Below, piece after piece: positions 27,961 through 37,343 of a stretch of DNA of 64,000 bases. Location of the stretch: the NCBI RefSeq assembly GCF_030246925.1, contig NZ_CP126740.1:868001-932000 (forward strand), read 5' to 3'. The notes below the pieces were generated by a model, which saw nothing but the letters and a program-made list of their open reading frames with translations, was not told the DNA's origin and searched no databases. Numbering within the stretch: position 1 is the stretch's first letter; each line of letters opens with the position of its first letter. The position numbers were made by a program, and so were the translations under genes. The DNA comes from Microbacterium sp. zg-Y625. Lineage in GTDB: Bacteria > Actinomycetota > Actinomycetes > Actinomycetales > Microbacteriaceae.

Positions 27961-30762
27961 GTGATGCGGTGTGCTGGAGGGGTGATCCCCCCTGCTCCGG
28001 GCCCGGAGTGGCCCGACGAGGTTCGCGGCGAGCCGCTCGCGCTGCCCGCGGCCGCCGAGCCGCCGCCGCGCCCCGCGCTCCCGTTCGCCTCGGCGCTGCT
28101 GCCGGTGGCGGCGTCGGTGGTGCTCTGGCAGGTGACGGGGTCCGTCATGTCCCTGTGGTTCGCGGCGCTCGGCCCGCTGCTGGCCGGCGGCGCCGCCCTC
28201 GATGGGCTCCGGGCCGCCCGTCGGGACCGTCGCCGGGTACGCCGGTCGCAATGCGGTGCCCGCCTGCGGATCGCTGAGGCGGTCAGTGCTCGTCACACGG
28301 CGGAGCGCGATCACCTGCACCGTCGGCATCCCGACGTCGCCGCCTTCGTGGCGCGACCGGACGAGATCTGGCGTGTCGTGCCGGGGCGCGCCGGGCAGCT
28401 GCGGGTCGGGGTGGGCGAGGTGCCGAGCCGGGTGCAGGTGACAGGTGGGGATGCCGGCGGCGACGACGCCGCACTCCGGGCGGGTGCGGCACGGCTGACC
28501 GGGGCGCCGCTCACCGTGCCCGCCGCCGATGGGGTGGCCGTCGTGGGCCCGCCGGTGGCGGCCGCGGCCGTCGCGCGGGCTCTCGTCGCGCAGCTGTGCC
28601 TGGCCTCCGCGCCCGGCGACGTGAGACTGGTCGGATCTGCGGCGGTCGACGGCGGATGGACCGCCGGCATGCCGCACCGCCGGGCCGTCGCCGGCACCGC
28701 AGTGCAGCTCTGCCCGCCCGGTGACCGCGTCGAGCGGGGAGTGGACGCGCCGATCGCGGTGGTGGGCCCCGGCTTGCCCCCGCCGCCGCGCTGCGCCGCG
28801 GTGCTGACGCTGACCGGCTTCACCACTGCGCGCCTCGATCACGCCGGCATGACCCGTGCCGTGGCGGTCGAGGCCCTCGGCCGGGAGCAGGCGGCGCAGA
28901 TCGCGGCCGCGCTGGCCGCCCGCGCCCATGACGTCACCGGGGCACTGTCGGTGCAGGCGGGCGACCTCGCCGGCCTGCTGCCGTCCGCCCCGGCCCCCGC
29001 GCCCGGCACGCTGCCGGCGGTCATCGGCCGCGACGGTGGTGAGATGGTGGTCGTCGACCTCGTCGTCGACGGCCCGCACGCGATCGTCACGGGGGTGACG
29101 GGCGCCGGCAAGAGCGAGCTGCTGACGACCTGGATCGCCTCGCTCTGCGCCACCCACACCACCGCGCAGGTGGCGTTCCTCCTGGCGGACTTCAAGGGAG
29201 GGCGGGCCTTCGACCGCCTCGCAGGGCTGCCTCACGTGACCGGAGTGCTGACCGACCTCGACGAGGCGGCCGCCCTCCGCGCGATCCAGAGCCTGCGTGC
29301 GGAGCTGCGCCACCGCGAGCAGGCGCTCGCCGCCGTCGGTGCCCGCGACGTCGGTGAGGCCGGCGACCGCCTGCCGCGGCTGGTGATCGTCGTGGACGAG
29401 TACGCGGCGCTGGTGGGCACGCAGCCGGAGCTGCACGAGCTGTTCGCCGACATCGCCGCGCGCGGGCGGGCACTGGGCATGCACCTGATCCTCGCCGGCC
29501 AGCGCGCCGGCGGGGTCTTCCGTGATGCCCTGCTGGCCAACTGTCCGCTGCGGATCAGCCTGCGGGTGACCGACCCCGGGGACTCGCGGCTGGTGATCGG
29601 GACGGACGACGCGGCCACGCTGCCGGGGGACCCTGCGGCGCGGGGACTCGCCCTCGTGCGTCGCGCCGCCGATCGGGTGGCCCGCAGCACCCAGGTCGCG
29701 GTGTGCGGTGATGCGACGCTCACCGCGCTGGTCGCGGCCGACGCCGGACCGCCGCCCCGGCGACCGTGGCTGCCGGAGCTGCCGTCACAGGTGCCGCTCG
29801 CGTCGCTGGCGGCGGAGCCACGGCCCGGCGTGATCGTGCTGGGGCTGGCGGACGAACCGCACCGGCAGCGGCAGCGACCGGTGGTGCTCGCACCGGAGGA
29901 CCGGGGACTGTTCGTCATCGGGGGTCCCGGGTCGGGCAAGACCGGCCTGCTGCGGCTGGCTGCAGCGCAGCACGACCCCGCGCGCACCCTGGTGGTGCCG
30001 CGCGATCCCGAGGGCGCGTGGGATGCTGTCGCCCGTTTCGACGAGCTGCCGCCGGGCACGCTGGTTCTGCTCGACGACCTCGACGCTCTGCCGGTGCCGT
30101 TCGGCCCGGATCACCAGGCCCACCTGTCGGAGCAGGTGGAGACGCTCGCCCGCGACGGGGCCCGGCGTGGCATCCGCCTGGTGGTCACGACCCACCGGCT
30201 CACGGGGATCGCCGCCCGGGTGGCGGCCCTGCTGCCGCGCCGGGCGATCCTGGCCCTCCCCACCCGGGCGGACCATGTCGCGGCGGGCGGCGAGGCGGCT
30301 GCCCATCGCCGGGATATGCCCGCGGGTCGCGGCACGCTGGACGACGTCACGGTGCAGTTCGCGCTCGTCGACACGGCGCTGCGGCCCAGGGACGCCGACG
30401 TGGCGCTGTACCGGCCGGAAGGGCTCACCGGCTTCGTCGCCCCGTCGTCGTCCGGCGCGCGGGCGGTGCGGGAACGGTGGGCCGCGGCCGGCGTCGACGT
30501 GGTCGCGCTGGGGGAGCAGGCCCCGACCGCGGCGCGCGGGCGGCCGCTGGTGCTGTGGGGTGAGCCCGAGACGTGGCTGCGCGAATGGCGCGCGCTGCAG
30601 GTGGTGCGGGCGACGGGGACGCTCGTCGTGGACGCCGCCTGCGCCGGGGAGGTGCGGGCGGTGACCGCGTCGCGGGTGCTGCCCCCGTACGCCGCGCCCG
30701 GCCGTGCGCGAGCGTGGGTGTGGGACGCCGAGAGCGCCGCCCGGCGGGTGCGGCTGGCGTGA
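27961..30762 (+). CDS. Membrane-anchored FtsK/SpoIIIE-family ATPase, EccC-like
   Basis: 933 residues. Two N-terminal helices (about 40-58, 62-80), a cytoplasmic region, then an FtsK/SpoIIIE ATPase module with Walker A TGAGKSEL (K384) and Walker B RLVIVVDEYAALVG, and a second module with GGPGSGKTG (K660) and TLVLLDDLDALP. This order (two helices, stacked P-loops) resembles EccC of type VII secretion, but with two rather than three ATPase domains, and no WXG100, EccB, EccD or EccE gene is in the window. GTG 27961 or ATG 27964 are the likely starts; no strong ribosome site. Very Arg/Ala-rich, in line with the local GC content. Confidence 0.8.
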   Translation: MMRCAGGVIPPAPGPEWPDEVRGEPLALPAAAEPPPRPALPFASALLPVAASVVLWQVTGSVMSLWFAALGPLLAGGAALDGLRAARRDRRRVRRSQCGARLRIAEAVSARHTAERDHLHRRHPDVAAFVARPDEIWRVVPGRAGQLRVGVGEVPSRVQVTGGDAGGDDAALRAGAARLTGAPLTVPAADGVAVVGPPVAAAAVARALVAQLCLASAPGDVRLVGSAAVDGGWTAGMPHRRAVAGTAVQLCPPGDRVERGVDAPIAVVGPGLPPPPRCAAVLTLTGFTTARLDHAGMTRAVAVEALGREQAAQIAAALAARAHDVTGALSVQAGDLAGLLPSAPAPAPGTLPAVIGRDGGEMVVVDLVVDGPHAIVTGVTGAGKSELLTTWIASLCATHTTAQVAFLLADFKGGRAFDRLAGLPHVTGVLTDLDEAAALRAIQSLRAELRHREQALAAVGARDVGEAGDRLPRLVIVVDEYAALVGTQPELHELFADIAARGRALGMHLILAGQRAGGVFRDALLANCPLRISLRVTDPGDSRLVIGTDDAATLPGDPAARGLALVRRAADRVARSTQVAVCGDATLTALVAADAGPPPRRPWLPELPSQVPLASLAAEPRPGVIVLGLADEPHRQRQRPVVLAPEDRGLFVIGGPGSGKTGLLRLAAAQHDPARTLVVPRDPEGAWDAVARFDELPPGTLVLLDDLDALPVPFGPDHQAHLSEQVETLARDGARRGIRLVVTTHRLTGIAARVAALLPRRAILALPTRADHVAAGGEAAAHRRDMPAGRGTLDDVTVQFALVDTALRPRDADVALYRPEGLTGFVAPSSSGARAVRERWAAAGVDVVALGEQAPTAARGRPLVLWGEPETWLREWRALQVVRATGTLVVDAACAGEVRAVTASRVLPPYAAPGRARAWVWDAESAARRVRLA

Positions 30763-30776
30763 GCGGCGGCGCTCGC

Positions 30777-31892
30777 CTATGCCAGGGCGTCGGACAGGGA
30801 AGCCAGCGGCATCCCGTGCGCCGTCGCGACGCCCGCGTTCACGACCTCGCCGGCGTGGGTGTTCAGACCCGCGGCCAGCGCCGGATCGGTGCGCAGCGCC
30901 TCACGCCAGCCGTGCGCGACGATGCGGCGGATGTAGGGGAGCGTGGCGTTGGTGAGGGCCGACGTCGACGTGTTCGGAACGGCGCCCGGCATGTTCGCGA
31001 CGCAGTAGAAGACGCTGCCGTGCACCGTGAATGTGGGGTCGGCGTGGGTCGTGGGGCGGCTGTCCTCGAAGCATCCGCCCTGGTCGACGGCGATGTCCAC
31101 GAGCACCGAGCCCGGCCGCATCCGCGCCACCATCGCGTTCGTGACGAGCTTCGGCGCCTTGGCGCCGGGGATGAGCACGGAGCCGATCACCAGGTCGGAT
31201 GCCACGACCGCGGCATCCAGGTCGAGGGGGTTCGACGCGGCGGTCTTGACCCGCCCCTGGAAGTGGTCGTCGAGGAACCGCAGGCGCTGCACGTTCGTGT
31301 CGAAGATGGTGACGTCGGCGCCCATCCCCGCCCCGAGGAGCGCCGCGTTCGCTCCGGCTACCCCGCCGCCGATGATCGTTACCCGCGCGGGGCGGGTTCC
31401 CGGCACGCCGGACATGAGAAGACCCAGGCCGCCGGCCGAGCGCATCAGGGTCGAGGAGCCGACCATCGGCGCGAGGCGCCCCGCCACCTCGCTCATGGGC
31501 GCGAGGAGCGGCAGCCCGCCGCCTGGCAGCTGCACGGTCTCGTACGCGATCGCGGTCACCCGGTCGGCGACGAGGCGCTCGGTCAGCGGCCGGTCGGCGG
31601 CGAGGTGCAGGTAAGTGAACACCACGAGGTCGTCGCGGAAGTAGCCGTACTCGCTGGGGACCGGCTCCTTCACCTTCAGCAGCAGCTCTGCGCGCGCCCA
31701 CACCTCGGCGGGGTCCTCCAGCAGCGTCGCGCCGGCGGCTTCGTACTCGGCGTCGGTCATCGACGATCCCGCGCCGGCGCCGCGCTGCACGAACACCTCG
31801 TGCCCGGACGAGGCGAGGTCGTGCACCCCGGCCGGCGTCAGGGCGACGCGGTACTCGTTGTTCTTCACTTCGGTCGGTACGCAGATCCTCAT
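30777..31892 (-). CDS. ald: Alanine dehydrogenase
   Basis: NAD-dependent interconversion of alanine with pyruvate and ammonia. 371 residues, the family's exact size. NNEYRVALTPAGV holds the pyruvate-binding Arg, LKVKEP the catalytic Lys and FTYLHLAAD the catalytic His; GGGVAGANAALLGAGMGA is the NAD-binding loop. AAGGAG lies eight bases before ATG 31892. It is 37 bases downstream of the asparaginase gene on the same strand; together they would release ammonia from amino acids. The stop faces the EccC-like gene. Confidence 0.97.
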   Translation of the reverse strand: MRICVPTEVKNNEYRVALTPAGVHDLASSGHEVFVQRGAGAGSSMTDAEYEAAGATLLEDPAEVWARAELLLKVKEPVPSEYGYFRDDLVVFTYLHLAADRPLTERLVADRVTAIAYETVQLPGGGLPLLAPMSEVAGRLAPMVGSSTLMRSAGGLGLLMSGVPGTRPARVTIIGGGVAGANAALLGAGMGADVTIFDTNVQRLRFLDDHFQGRVKTAASNPLDLDAAVVASDLVIGSVLIPGAKAPKLVTNAMVARMRPGSVLVDIAVDQGGCFEDSRPTTHADPTFTVHGSVFYCVANMPGAVPNTSTSALTNATLPYIRRIVAHGWREALRTDPALAAGLNTHAGEVVNAGVATAHGMPLASLSDALA

Positions 31893-31929
31893 CGATCGCT
31901 CCTTCTCCGCGTCCCTCGTGGGGACACCG

Positions 31930-32919
31930 TCACACTGTCGGGCGGATCGCTCCGACGTCTTTGCCGCCGCCCTGGATGGTCAGCGGAAGAGATCCCAGCA
32001 CCTGGGCGACGTGCGCTGCCGGCAGGGCGCCCGCCCGCACGAGGAGCGTGAGGGCGACGACCGTGGCTGCACGGGCGCTGCCGTCGAGCACCTTCAGCGC
32101 CACCGTGGTGCCGTCGGGCGCCGCCATGACGAGCACCCCCTCCGCGCCGGTCTTGGCGAAGACGCCGAGCTTCTCGATGACGACGGTGTCGGGCCGCCCG
32201 GGGCCGTCGATCGTCCACGGGTTGTCCTTCACGGCGCGCACGAGCGCCGCCGCGTGGCGGTGGAGCGCAAACGGGGAGCGCTCGGAAGACGTGGCGATGC
32301 GCTGGATGCCGCGGGCGAGTGCCGTCAGGCCCATGCCGTAGACCGGGGCCCCGCAGCCGTCGACGGCTGCGATGGAGAGCTTGGTGCCGGTCAGGCGCTC
32401 GGCCACCTCGCGGATGTGCATCTGCAGCGGGTGGTTGAGGTCGAGATAGGTCGCGGCATCCCAGCCGTTGACCGTGCAGGCCAGCAGCATGGCCGCGTGC
32501 TTGCCGGAGCAGTTCATGCGGATGCGGGAGGGCGCGCCGAGCTCGCGGACGATCTCGTCGCGCGTCGCCGTGTCACCGGGCCACGCCGGCGGGCAGCCCA
32601 GGTCGTCCTCGCTCTTGCCCGCGAGGTGCAGGATGCTGCGCACGACGTCGACGTGGCGGTCGGTGCCGGAGTGGCTGGCGGTGGCCAGGCCCAGGCGTTC
32701 GCCGTCGAGGTCGGCGCCGGCGGTGAGGCAGCCGAGCGCCTGCAGCGGCTTGAGGGTGGAGCGGGGGAGCACGGGGGCGTCGGCATCGCCGAGGGCGGTG
32801 CGCACCGATCCGTCGGGGGAGAGCACGACGGCGCTCCCGGTGTGGCGGGACTCGACGAAGCCGCTGCGTTCGACGACGGCGAGCTCCACGGCATCCTGGG
32901 CGGAGAACGTCTGCGGCAC
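31930..32919 (-). CDS. Asparaginase (Asparaginase II family, PF06089 type)
   Basis: 329 residues. The sequence fits the thermolabile asparaginase-II family rather than the classical bacterial AnsA/AnsB fold: SGFVESRHTGSAVVL, LPRSTLKPLQALG, MNCSGKHAAMLLAC and DGCGAPVYGMGL are the family's conserved blocks. Expected reaction: asparagine to aspartate and ammonia. GTG 32919 is preceded by TAGGCT and six bases, so the message is probably leaderless. First gene of the operon with ald. Confidence 0.9.
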   Translation of the reverse strand: MPQTFSAQDAVELAVVERSGFVESRHTGSAVVLSPDGSVRTALGDADAPVLPRSTLKPLQALGCLTAGADLDGERLGLATASHSGTDRHVDVVRSILHLAGKSEDDLGCPPAWPGDTATRDEIVRELGAPSRIRMNCSGKHAAMLLACTVNGWDAATYLDLNHPLQMHIREVAERLTGTKLSIAAVDGCGAPVYGMGLTALARGIQRIATSSERSPFALHRHAAALVRAVKDNPWTIDGPGRPDTVVIEKLGVFAKTGAEGVLVMAAPDGTTVALKVLDGSARAATVVALTLLVRAGALPAAHVAQVLGSLPLTIQGGGKDVGAIRPTV

Positions 32920-32925
32920 GCAGCA

Positions 32926-32964
32926 AGCCTACCGGGGAGGCGCTGGGAACCCGCGTGGCAGACT
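32926..32964. promoter_or_regulatory. Divergent leaderless promoters of asparaginase and OsmC genes
   Basis: In the 51-bp gap, TAGGCT (minus strand, 32931-32926) lies six bases from the asparaginase GTG, and CAGACT (plus, 32959-32964) lies six bases from the OsmC ATG. Both place the predicted RNA start on the start codon. Their -35 regions overlap, so the two promoters probably influence each other. Confidence 0.5.
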
Positions 32965-32970
32965 GGCGGC

Positions 32971-33441
32971 ATGTTGGGCGAGCACAGGTACGTCGTGCGC
33001 ACGGAGTGGACCGGCGACCGGGGGACCGGCACGAGCGGGTATCGGGACTATGACCGCACGGTCACGATCGAGGTCGACGGCAAGCCGACGCTGGCCGCCT
33101 CCGCCGACCGCCCGTTCCGCGGCGACCCGGCGAAGTGGAACCCCGAGGACCTGCTGCTGGCGGCGCTGTCGGAATGCCATCTGCTGTCGTATCTGCACGC
33201 GTGCGTGCAGGCCGGGGTCGTCGTCACCGCGTACCGCGACGAGGCGCGGGGCGTGCTCGTGCAGGACGGCCACGGTGGGGGAGCGTTCCGCGAGGTCGTG
33301 CTGCGTCCGCAGGTCACCGTCGCCGACCCGTCGATGGTCGAGGCCGCGCTCGCCGCGCACGCCCAGGCCCACGAGTGGTGCTTCATCGCGAACTCGGTGA
33401 ACTTTCCCGTCCGCCACGAGCCGGTTGTCGCCGCCGAGTGA
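32971..33441 (+). CDS. OsmC/Ohr-family protein
   Basis: 156 residues from ATG 32971. The two redox cysteines of the OsmC fold are present, in LSECHLLSYL and HEWCFIANSVNFPV, so peroxidase activity on organic hydroperoxides is plausible. The start PLP-like block WNPEDLLLAALSECH is typical of the OsmC (not Ohr) branch. The longer open frame upstream runs antisense to asparaginase and is ignored. Its TGA (33439-33441) lies inside the first unit of the repeat array that follows. Confidence 0.9.
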   Translation: MLGEHRYVVRTEWTGDRGTGTSGYRDYDRTVTIEVDGKPTLAASADRPFRGDPAKWNPEDLLLAALSECHLLSYLHACVQAGVVVTAYRDEARGVLVQDGHGGGAFREVVLRPQVTVADPSMVEAALAAHAQAHEWCFIANSVNFPVRHEPVVAAE

Positions 33442-33565
33442 GTATTCGACGCGTCGAGTGAGTATTCGTCGCCGCGAGTGAGTATTCGCCTCCAGTACTC
33501 ACTCGGCCACGTGAATACTCACTCGGTGACGTGAATACTCACTCGGTGACGTGAATACTCACTCG
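33435..33565. repeat. Seven-unit head-to-head palindromic array, 20-bp period
   Basis: CGAGTGAGTATTCG occurs at 33435, 33455 and 33475, then its reverse complement (GAATACTCACTCG) at 33513, 33533 and 33553, with a degenerate reverse copy (CAGTACTCACTCG) at 33493. The spacing is exactly 20 bp throughout. The whole 131 bp is therefore one large inverted repeat between the convergent OsmC and plsC genes; the first unit spans the OsmC stop codon. Confidence 0.9.
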
Positions 33566-33577
33566 GGAGCGGGCGGG

Positions 33578-34354
33578 TCAGCGACGCTCGTGCGGCAGAA
33601 CCTGCTTGATGCGCTCCACCGCGTTCTGCGCGGGCGCCTCGTTGTACGCGTTCGCGAGCTCCTGACCCGACAGGGCGTGGATGGCCGCCATGATCTCATC
33701 CGTCGCCAGGCGCCGGGCGCGCCCCGAGGATGCCGCGCCGTGGTGCGACAGATCGATCGGCTCCCCGAAGCGCACGGTCACGCGCGGGCGCAACCGCGGG
33801 AACTTCGCGCCCACCGGCATCGCCTCGTTCGTGCCGACGAGACCCACGGGAACGACGGGCGCTCCGGTCTGCAGGGCCAGGAACGCCACACCGGTGCGTC
33901 CCTTGTACAGGCGCCCGTCCAGCGAGCGGGTGCCCTCGGGGTATAGGGCGGTCGCCCATCCCGCCTCGAGCATGCGCTTCTGCTGATCGAGCGCGTCGAG
34001 CGCCGCCTGGCCAGCCCCCCGCTGCACCGGGAAGGCGCCGACCGCGTAGAAGAACTCACGGGCGAACCACCCCTTGAGCCCCTTGCCCTCGAAGTAGCTC
34101 GCCTTGGCGAGGAAGCGGACGGCGCGCGGCGACGCCATCGGGATCACGAACGAATCGATGAACGACAGGTGGTTGCTCGCAAGGATCACCGGGCCCTTGC
34201 GCGGCACGTTCTTGCGCCCCTCGATGCGCGGCCGGTAGAACAGGCGCGCCAGCGGGGCGATGATCCAGCGCCCGACGACGTAGGTGAGCCCGACTCCGGG
34301 CACCTCCGTGGCGTCGCTCGTCTGCTCGGGGGATGCAGGGGGCTGGGCGGTCAC
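33578..34354 (-). CDS. plsC: 1-acylglycerol-3-phosphate O-acyltransferase family protein
   Basis: 258 residues. NHLSFID (H62, D67) is the HX4D catalytic motif, YPEGTRS the glycerol-phosphate-binding EGT motif, and GAPVVPVGLVG block IV. It would acylate lysophosphatidate in phospholipid synthesis at the inner face of the membrane. GTG 34354 is chosen over the upstream GTG because TACCCT plus six bases precedes it exactly, a leaderless arrangement. The stop lies 13 bases from the repeat array. Confidence 0.92.
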   Translation of the reverse strand: MTAQPPASPEQTSDATEVPGVGLTYVVGRWIIAPLARLFYRPRIEGRKNVPRKGPVILASNHLSFIDSFVIPMASPRAVRFLAKASYFEGKGLKGWFAREFFYAVGAFPVQRGAGQAALDALDQQKRMLEAGWATALYPEGTRSLDGRLYKGRTGVAFLALQTGAPVVPVGLVGTNEAMPVGAKFPRLRPRVTVRFGEPIDLSHHGAASSGRARRLATDEIMAAIHALSGQELANAYNEAPAQNAVERIKQVLPHERR

Positions 34355-34360
34355 CCGTCG

Positions 34361-34366
34361 AGGGTA
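34361..34366 (-). promoter_or_regulatory. plsC leaderless -10 box
   Basis: TACCCT on the minus strand with six bases to GTG 34354. Confidence 0.5.
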
Positions 34367-34476
34367 CTCCCGTTCGCATGCGCGCTCGGGCATGCCGTCC
34401 GGGAGGTTCCCAGCCACGGCAAAGGAGAGTGCGGGAGGATGGCCGGGTCCCCCTTTCTCTCTCCGTGAGGATCCCC

Positions 34477-35430
34477 GTGCGCTTCCGCCCGCTCGCCGCC
34501 CTGTCCGTCGCCGCCGTTTCGGTGGTCCTCCTCGCGGGATGCACGGGTTCCGCGGATCCCGCCGAGTCCGAGACCGAGGCCGCGGATTCGTCCGCCCTCT
34601 GCGACGCGCAGCTCGACGCCGGTGCGGCGTCGGATGCCGTCAAGGCCGAGGGGCCCGTGGGCGAACCGCCCACCGTCAGCTTCTCCGCCCCGCTGGAGAT
34701 CGAAGAGATGGAGACGTCGGTGCTCGTCGAGGGTGACGGCGACAGGGTCTCGGAGGGTGACTACGTCAACGTCGCCTTCGTGGGGCTGGATGCCGAGACC
34801 GCCACCGAAATGGGTGCGATCGGCTACGTCGAGGGGGAGATGCCCGTCCAGCAGATCGGCGCACAGACGGGGATCGGGCAGTTCCTCGGCTGCGCCACGG
34901 TCGGCACGCGCGTGGCGGTCGCCCTGCCCGCAGACGACGCCAGCGGCACCGCAGCCCAGGTGTACGTCATGGACCTGCTCGAGATCGTCCCCAGCGCCGC
35001 GTGGGGCGAGGAGCAGGAGCCGGTCGAGGGCATGCCCACGGTCGAACTCGATGAGAGCGGCGCGCCCACGGTGACGCTTCCCGAGGGCGACGCGCCGACC
35101 GAGTATCAGCTCGCCGTGCTCAAGGAGGGTGACGGTGACACCGTCGCCGAGGGCGACAACGTCGAGGTGCAGTACCAGGGAGTGTCGTGGAACACCGGCG
35201 AGGTGTTCGACCAGAGCTGGGGCAGGGGCCCCACCGCCTTCCCCACGACCGCGGTCGTGAAGGGCTTCGGCGACGCGCTGGTCGGTCAGAAGGTCGGTTC
35301 ACAGGTCATCGCGGTGCTTCCGCCGGCCGTCGCGTACGGCGAGGGCGAGATCAACGAGCAGGACCTCGTCGGCCAGACCCTCGTCTTCGTCATCGACATC
35401 CTCGACATCAAGCCCGCGGCGACCCCGTGA
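34477..35430 (+). CDS. FKBP-type peptidyl-prolyl isomerase lipoprotein, tandem domains
   Basis: 317 residues. A short signal peptide ends in the lipobox LLAGC (Cys near 24), then an acidic linker. Two FKBP-like modules follow. The first (about 80-170) keeps the fold outline but lost most binding-pocket aromatics. The second (about 210-317) has [23 protein letters not shown], ending in [11 protein letters not shown], and looks active. It would be anchored outside the cell membrane and help fold exported proteins. GTG 34477 is preferred: GAGG six bases upstream, and it gives the best signal peptide. Confidence 0.88.
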   Translation: MRFRPLAALSVAAVSVVLLAGCTGSADPAESETEAADSSALCDAQLDAGAASDAVKAEGPVGEPPTVSFSAPLEIEEMETSVLVEGDGDRVSEGDYVNVAFVGLDAETATEMGAIGYVEGEMPVQQIGAQTGIGQFLGCATVGTRVAVALPADDASGTAAQVYVMDLLEIVPSAAWGEEQEPVEGMPTVELDESGAPTVTLPEGDAPTEYQLAVLKEGDGDTVAEGDNVEVQYQGVSWNTGEVFDQSWGRGPTAFPTTAVVKGFGDALVGQKVGSQVIAVLPPAVAYGEGEINEQDLVGQTLVFVIDILDIKPAATP

Positions 35431-35433
35431 CCG

Positions 35434-35439
35434 TAGGCT
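35434..35439 (+). promoter_or_regulatory. dxr leaderless -10 box
   Basis: TAGGCT with seven bases to GTG 35447. Confidence 0.5.
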
Positions 35440-35446
35440 GAGGCGC

Positions 35447-36532
35447 GTGCGACGCGTTCTCATCCTCGGCTCCACCGGCTCCATCGGCACTCAGGCCCTC
35501 GACGTCATCCGCGCCCATCCGGGCCGGTTCGAGGTCGTGGGCCTGTCGGCCGGTTCCCAGCGCGACGCACTGGCGCGCCAGGCGGAGGAGTTCCACGTCG
35601 AGCACACGGCGCTCGGGGCCGCCGAGGCCGAGCAGCTGGTGCGCGACGTGGAAGCCGACGTGGTGCTCAACGGCATCACGGGCTCCGTGGGTCTCGGGCC
35701 GACCATCGCCGCCCTCGAGGCGGGCCGCACCCTGGCCCTGGCGAACAAGGAGTCGCTCATCGTCGGCGGCGACCTCGTCACCGCGCTCGCCGCCCCTGGG
35801 CAGATCGTGCCGGTGGACTCCGAGCACTCCGCCATCGCCCAGGCGCTGCGCTCGGGGGAGCGCGGCGAGGTGCGCCGGCTCGTGCTCACCGCGTCGGGCG
35901 GGCCGTTCCGCGGCCGCACCCGCGACGAGCTGGCATCCGTCACGCCCGCCCAGGCGCTCGCCCACCCGACGTGGGACATGGGGCGGGTGGTCACCACGAA
36001 CTCCGCGACGCTCGTCAACAAGGGCCTCGAGGTCATCGAGGCCCACCTGCTGTTCGGCGTCGACTACGCCGACATCGACGTCGTGGTGCACCCGCAGTCG
36101 ATCGTGCACTCGATGGTCGAGTTCGTCGACGGCTCCACGATCGCCCAGGCGTCGCCGCCGGACATGCGCCTTCCCATCTCGCTGGGTCTGGACTGGCCGC
36201 ACCGGGTGCCGGGCGTCGGTCGGCCGCTGGACTGGACCACCGCGACCACCTGGACGTTCGAGCCGCTGGACGAGCGTGCCTTCCCCGCCGTGGCGCTGGC
36301 CAAGCAGGTGGGGCGCATCGGCGGCACGTACCCCGCCGTGTTCAACGCCGCCAACGAGCAGGCCGTCGACGCGTTCCACGAGGGTCGGCTCGGCTTCACG
36401 GACATCGTCGACACGGTGCGCGCGGTCGTCGACCGGCACGAGGCACCCTCGGCGCTTTCGCGCGAGAGCCTCGCGGAGGCGGAGGAATGGGCCCGACGCA
36501 CCGCCGACGGACTGATCGCGGCGGCTCAGTAG
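35447..36532 (+). CDS. dxr: 1-deoxy-D-xylulose 5-phosphate reductoisomerase
   Basis: Second step of the MEP isoprenoid pathway (DXP to MEP, NADPH). 361 residues. GSTGSIG (residues 8-14) is the NADPH loop, [12 protein letters not shown] a conserved motif, PVDSEHSAI the metal and substrate site, and [12 protein letters not shown] the flexible loop. In most actinobacteria dxr is followed by rip1 and ispG; here these lie 10-14 kb downstream. Its last seven bases overlap the end of the convergent pflA. Confidence 0.97.
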   Translation: MRRVLILGSTGSIGTQALDVIRAHPGRFEVVGLSAGSQRDALARQAEEFHVEHTALGAAEAEQLVRDVEADVVLNGITGSVGLGPTIAALEAGRTLALANKESLIVGGDLVTALAAPGQIVPVDSEHSAIAQALRSGERGEVRRLVLTASGGPFRGRTRDELASVTPAQALAHPTWDMGRVVTTNSATLVNKGLEVIEAHLLFGVDYADIDVVVHPQSIVHSMVEFVDGSTIAQASPPDMRLPISLGLDWPHRVPGVGRPLDWTTATTWTFEPLDERAFPAVALAKQVGRIGGTYPAVFNAANEQAVDAFHEGRLGFTDIVDTVRAVVDRHEAPSALSRESLAEAEEWARRTADGLIAAAQ

Positions 36533-37338
36533 GTCTGAAGCCCCCGCGCGCGGAAGCGATCGCGCACGCTCTCGACGAGGTCCGCATCGGGCGGCTGCAC
36601 GTCGGCCAGGGTGTAGTCGATGCCCAGGCGCTCCCACTTCGACGTGCCCATCTGGTGGAAGGGCAGCACCTCGACGCGCGCGACGTTCGGCCAGCGCTCG
36701 ACGATGTCAGCCACGGCCTCGACGTTGTCGGGGGCGTCGGTCAGACCCGGAACGAGGACGAACCGGATCCACACCGGCACGCCCTTGGCCGCCAGGCGGT
36801 CACCGAAGTCGATCGTCGGCTGCAGCTCGCGGCCGGTCACCTCGCGGTACGTGTCCGGCAGGCCCGACTTCACGTCCAGCAGCACCATGCCGAGGTCGTC
36901 CAGGAGGGCGTCGGAGGCGTTGCGTCCGAGGTTGCCCGAGGTGTCGAGGGCGACATGGATGCCGAGCTCCTTCGCCTCGCGGGCCAGTCGCGTCACGAAC
37001 GCCGGCTGCTGCATCGGCTCGCCGCCCGAGATGGTGAGCCCCCCGCCGGTGGCCTTGAACACGGGCAGGTACCGGCGCAATCGGGCCAGCACATCGTCGA
37101 TCTCGGTCGGGATGCCGTCGCGCTGCTGCCACGTGTCGGGGTTGTGGCAGTACTGGCAGCGCAACGGGCAGCCCGCGAGGAAGAGGGTCATCCTGGTGCC
37201 GGGACCGTCCACGGAAGTGACGAGCTCCCAGGAGTGCACGCTCGCGACGCGACCCGCCCGCACGGCTTCGAGGTGGGCGTGACGTCCGTCGGAGTCAGGG
37301 CGTGCGGCATCGGGCGCCGGCACCAGGATGGCGGACAC
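36526..37338 (-). CDS. pflA: Pyruvate formate-lyase activating enzyme
   Basis: Radical-SAM enzyme that installs the glycyl radical on PflB. 270 residues. CPLRCQYC is the CX3CX2C cluster motif and [11 protein letters not shown] the SAM-binding GGE motif; VKSGLPDTY and VLVPGLTD are typical of PflA. The N terminus carries about 30 additional residues. Starts five bases after the pflB stop, so pflB-pflA is an operon. Confidence 0.95.
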   Translation of the reverse strand: MSAILVPAPDAARPDSDGRHAHLEAVRAGRVASVHSWELVTSVDGPGTRMTLFLAGCPLRCQYCHNPDTWQQRDGIPTEIDDVLARLRRYLPVFKATGGGLTISGGEPMQQPAFVTRLAREAKELGIHVALDTSGNLGRNASDALLDDLGMVLLDVKSGLPDTYREVTGRELQPTIDFGDRLAAKGVPVWIRFVLVPGLTDAPDNVEAVADIVERWPNVARVEVLPFHQMGTSKWERLGIDYTLADVQPPDADLVESVRDRFRARGLQTY

Positions 37339-37343
37339 GGGAG

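Noticed and set aside
24967..29484. 1505-codon minus-strand open frame opposite the ABC and EccC-like genes
   Set aside because: Rich in Arg, His and Asp with no recognisable domain, and lies fully opposite four genes with intact motifs. An effect of codon composition.
27961..30762. FtsK DNA translocase for chromosome segregation
   Set aside because: It lacks the four-helix FtsK N terminus and the gamma DNA-reading domain, and has two P-loop modules after two helices, which fits EccC better.
33435..33565. CRISPR array
   Set aside because: The unit is 14 bp with 6-bp gaps, changes orientation midway and has no cas gene near. CRISPR repeats are longer, in one direction, with spacers near 30 bp.
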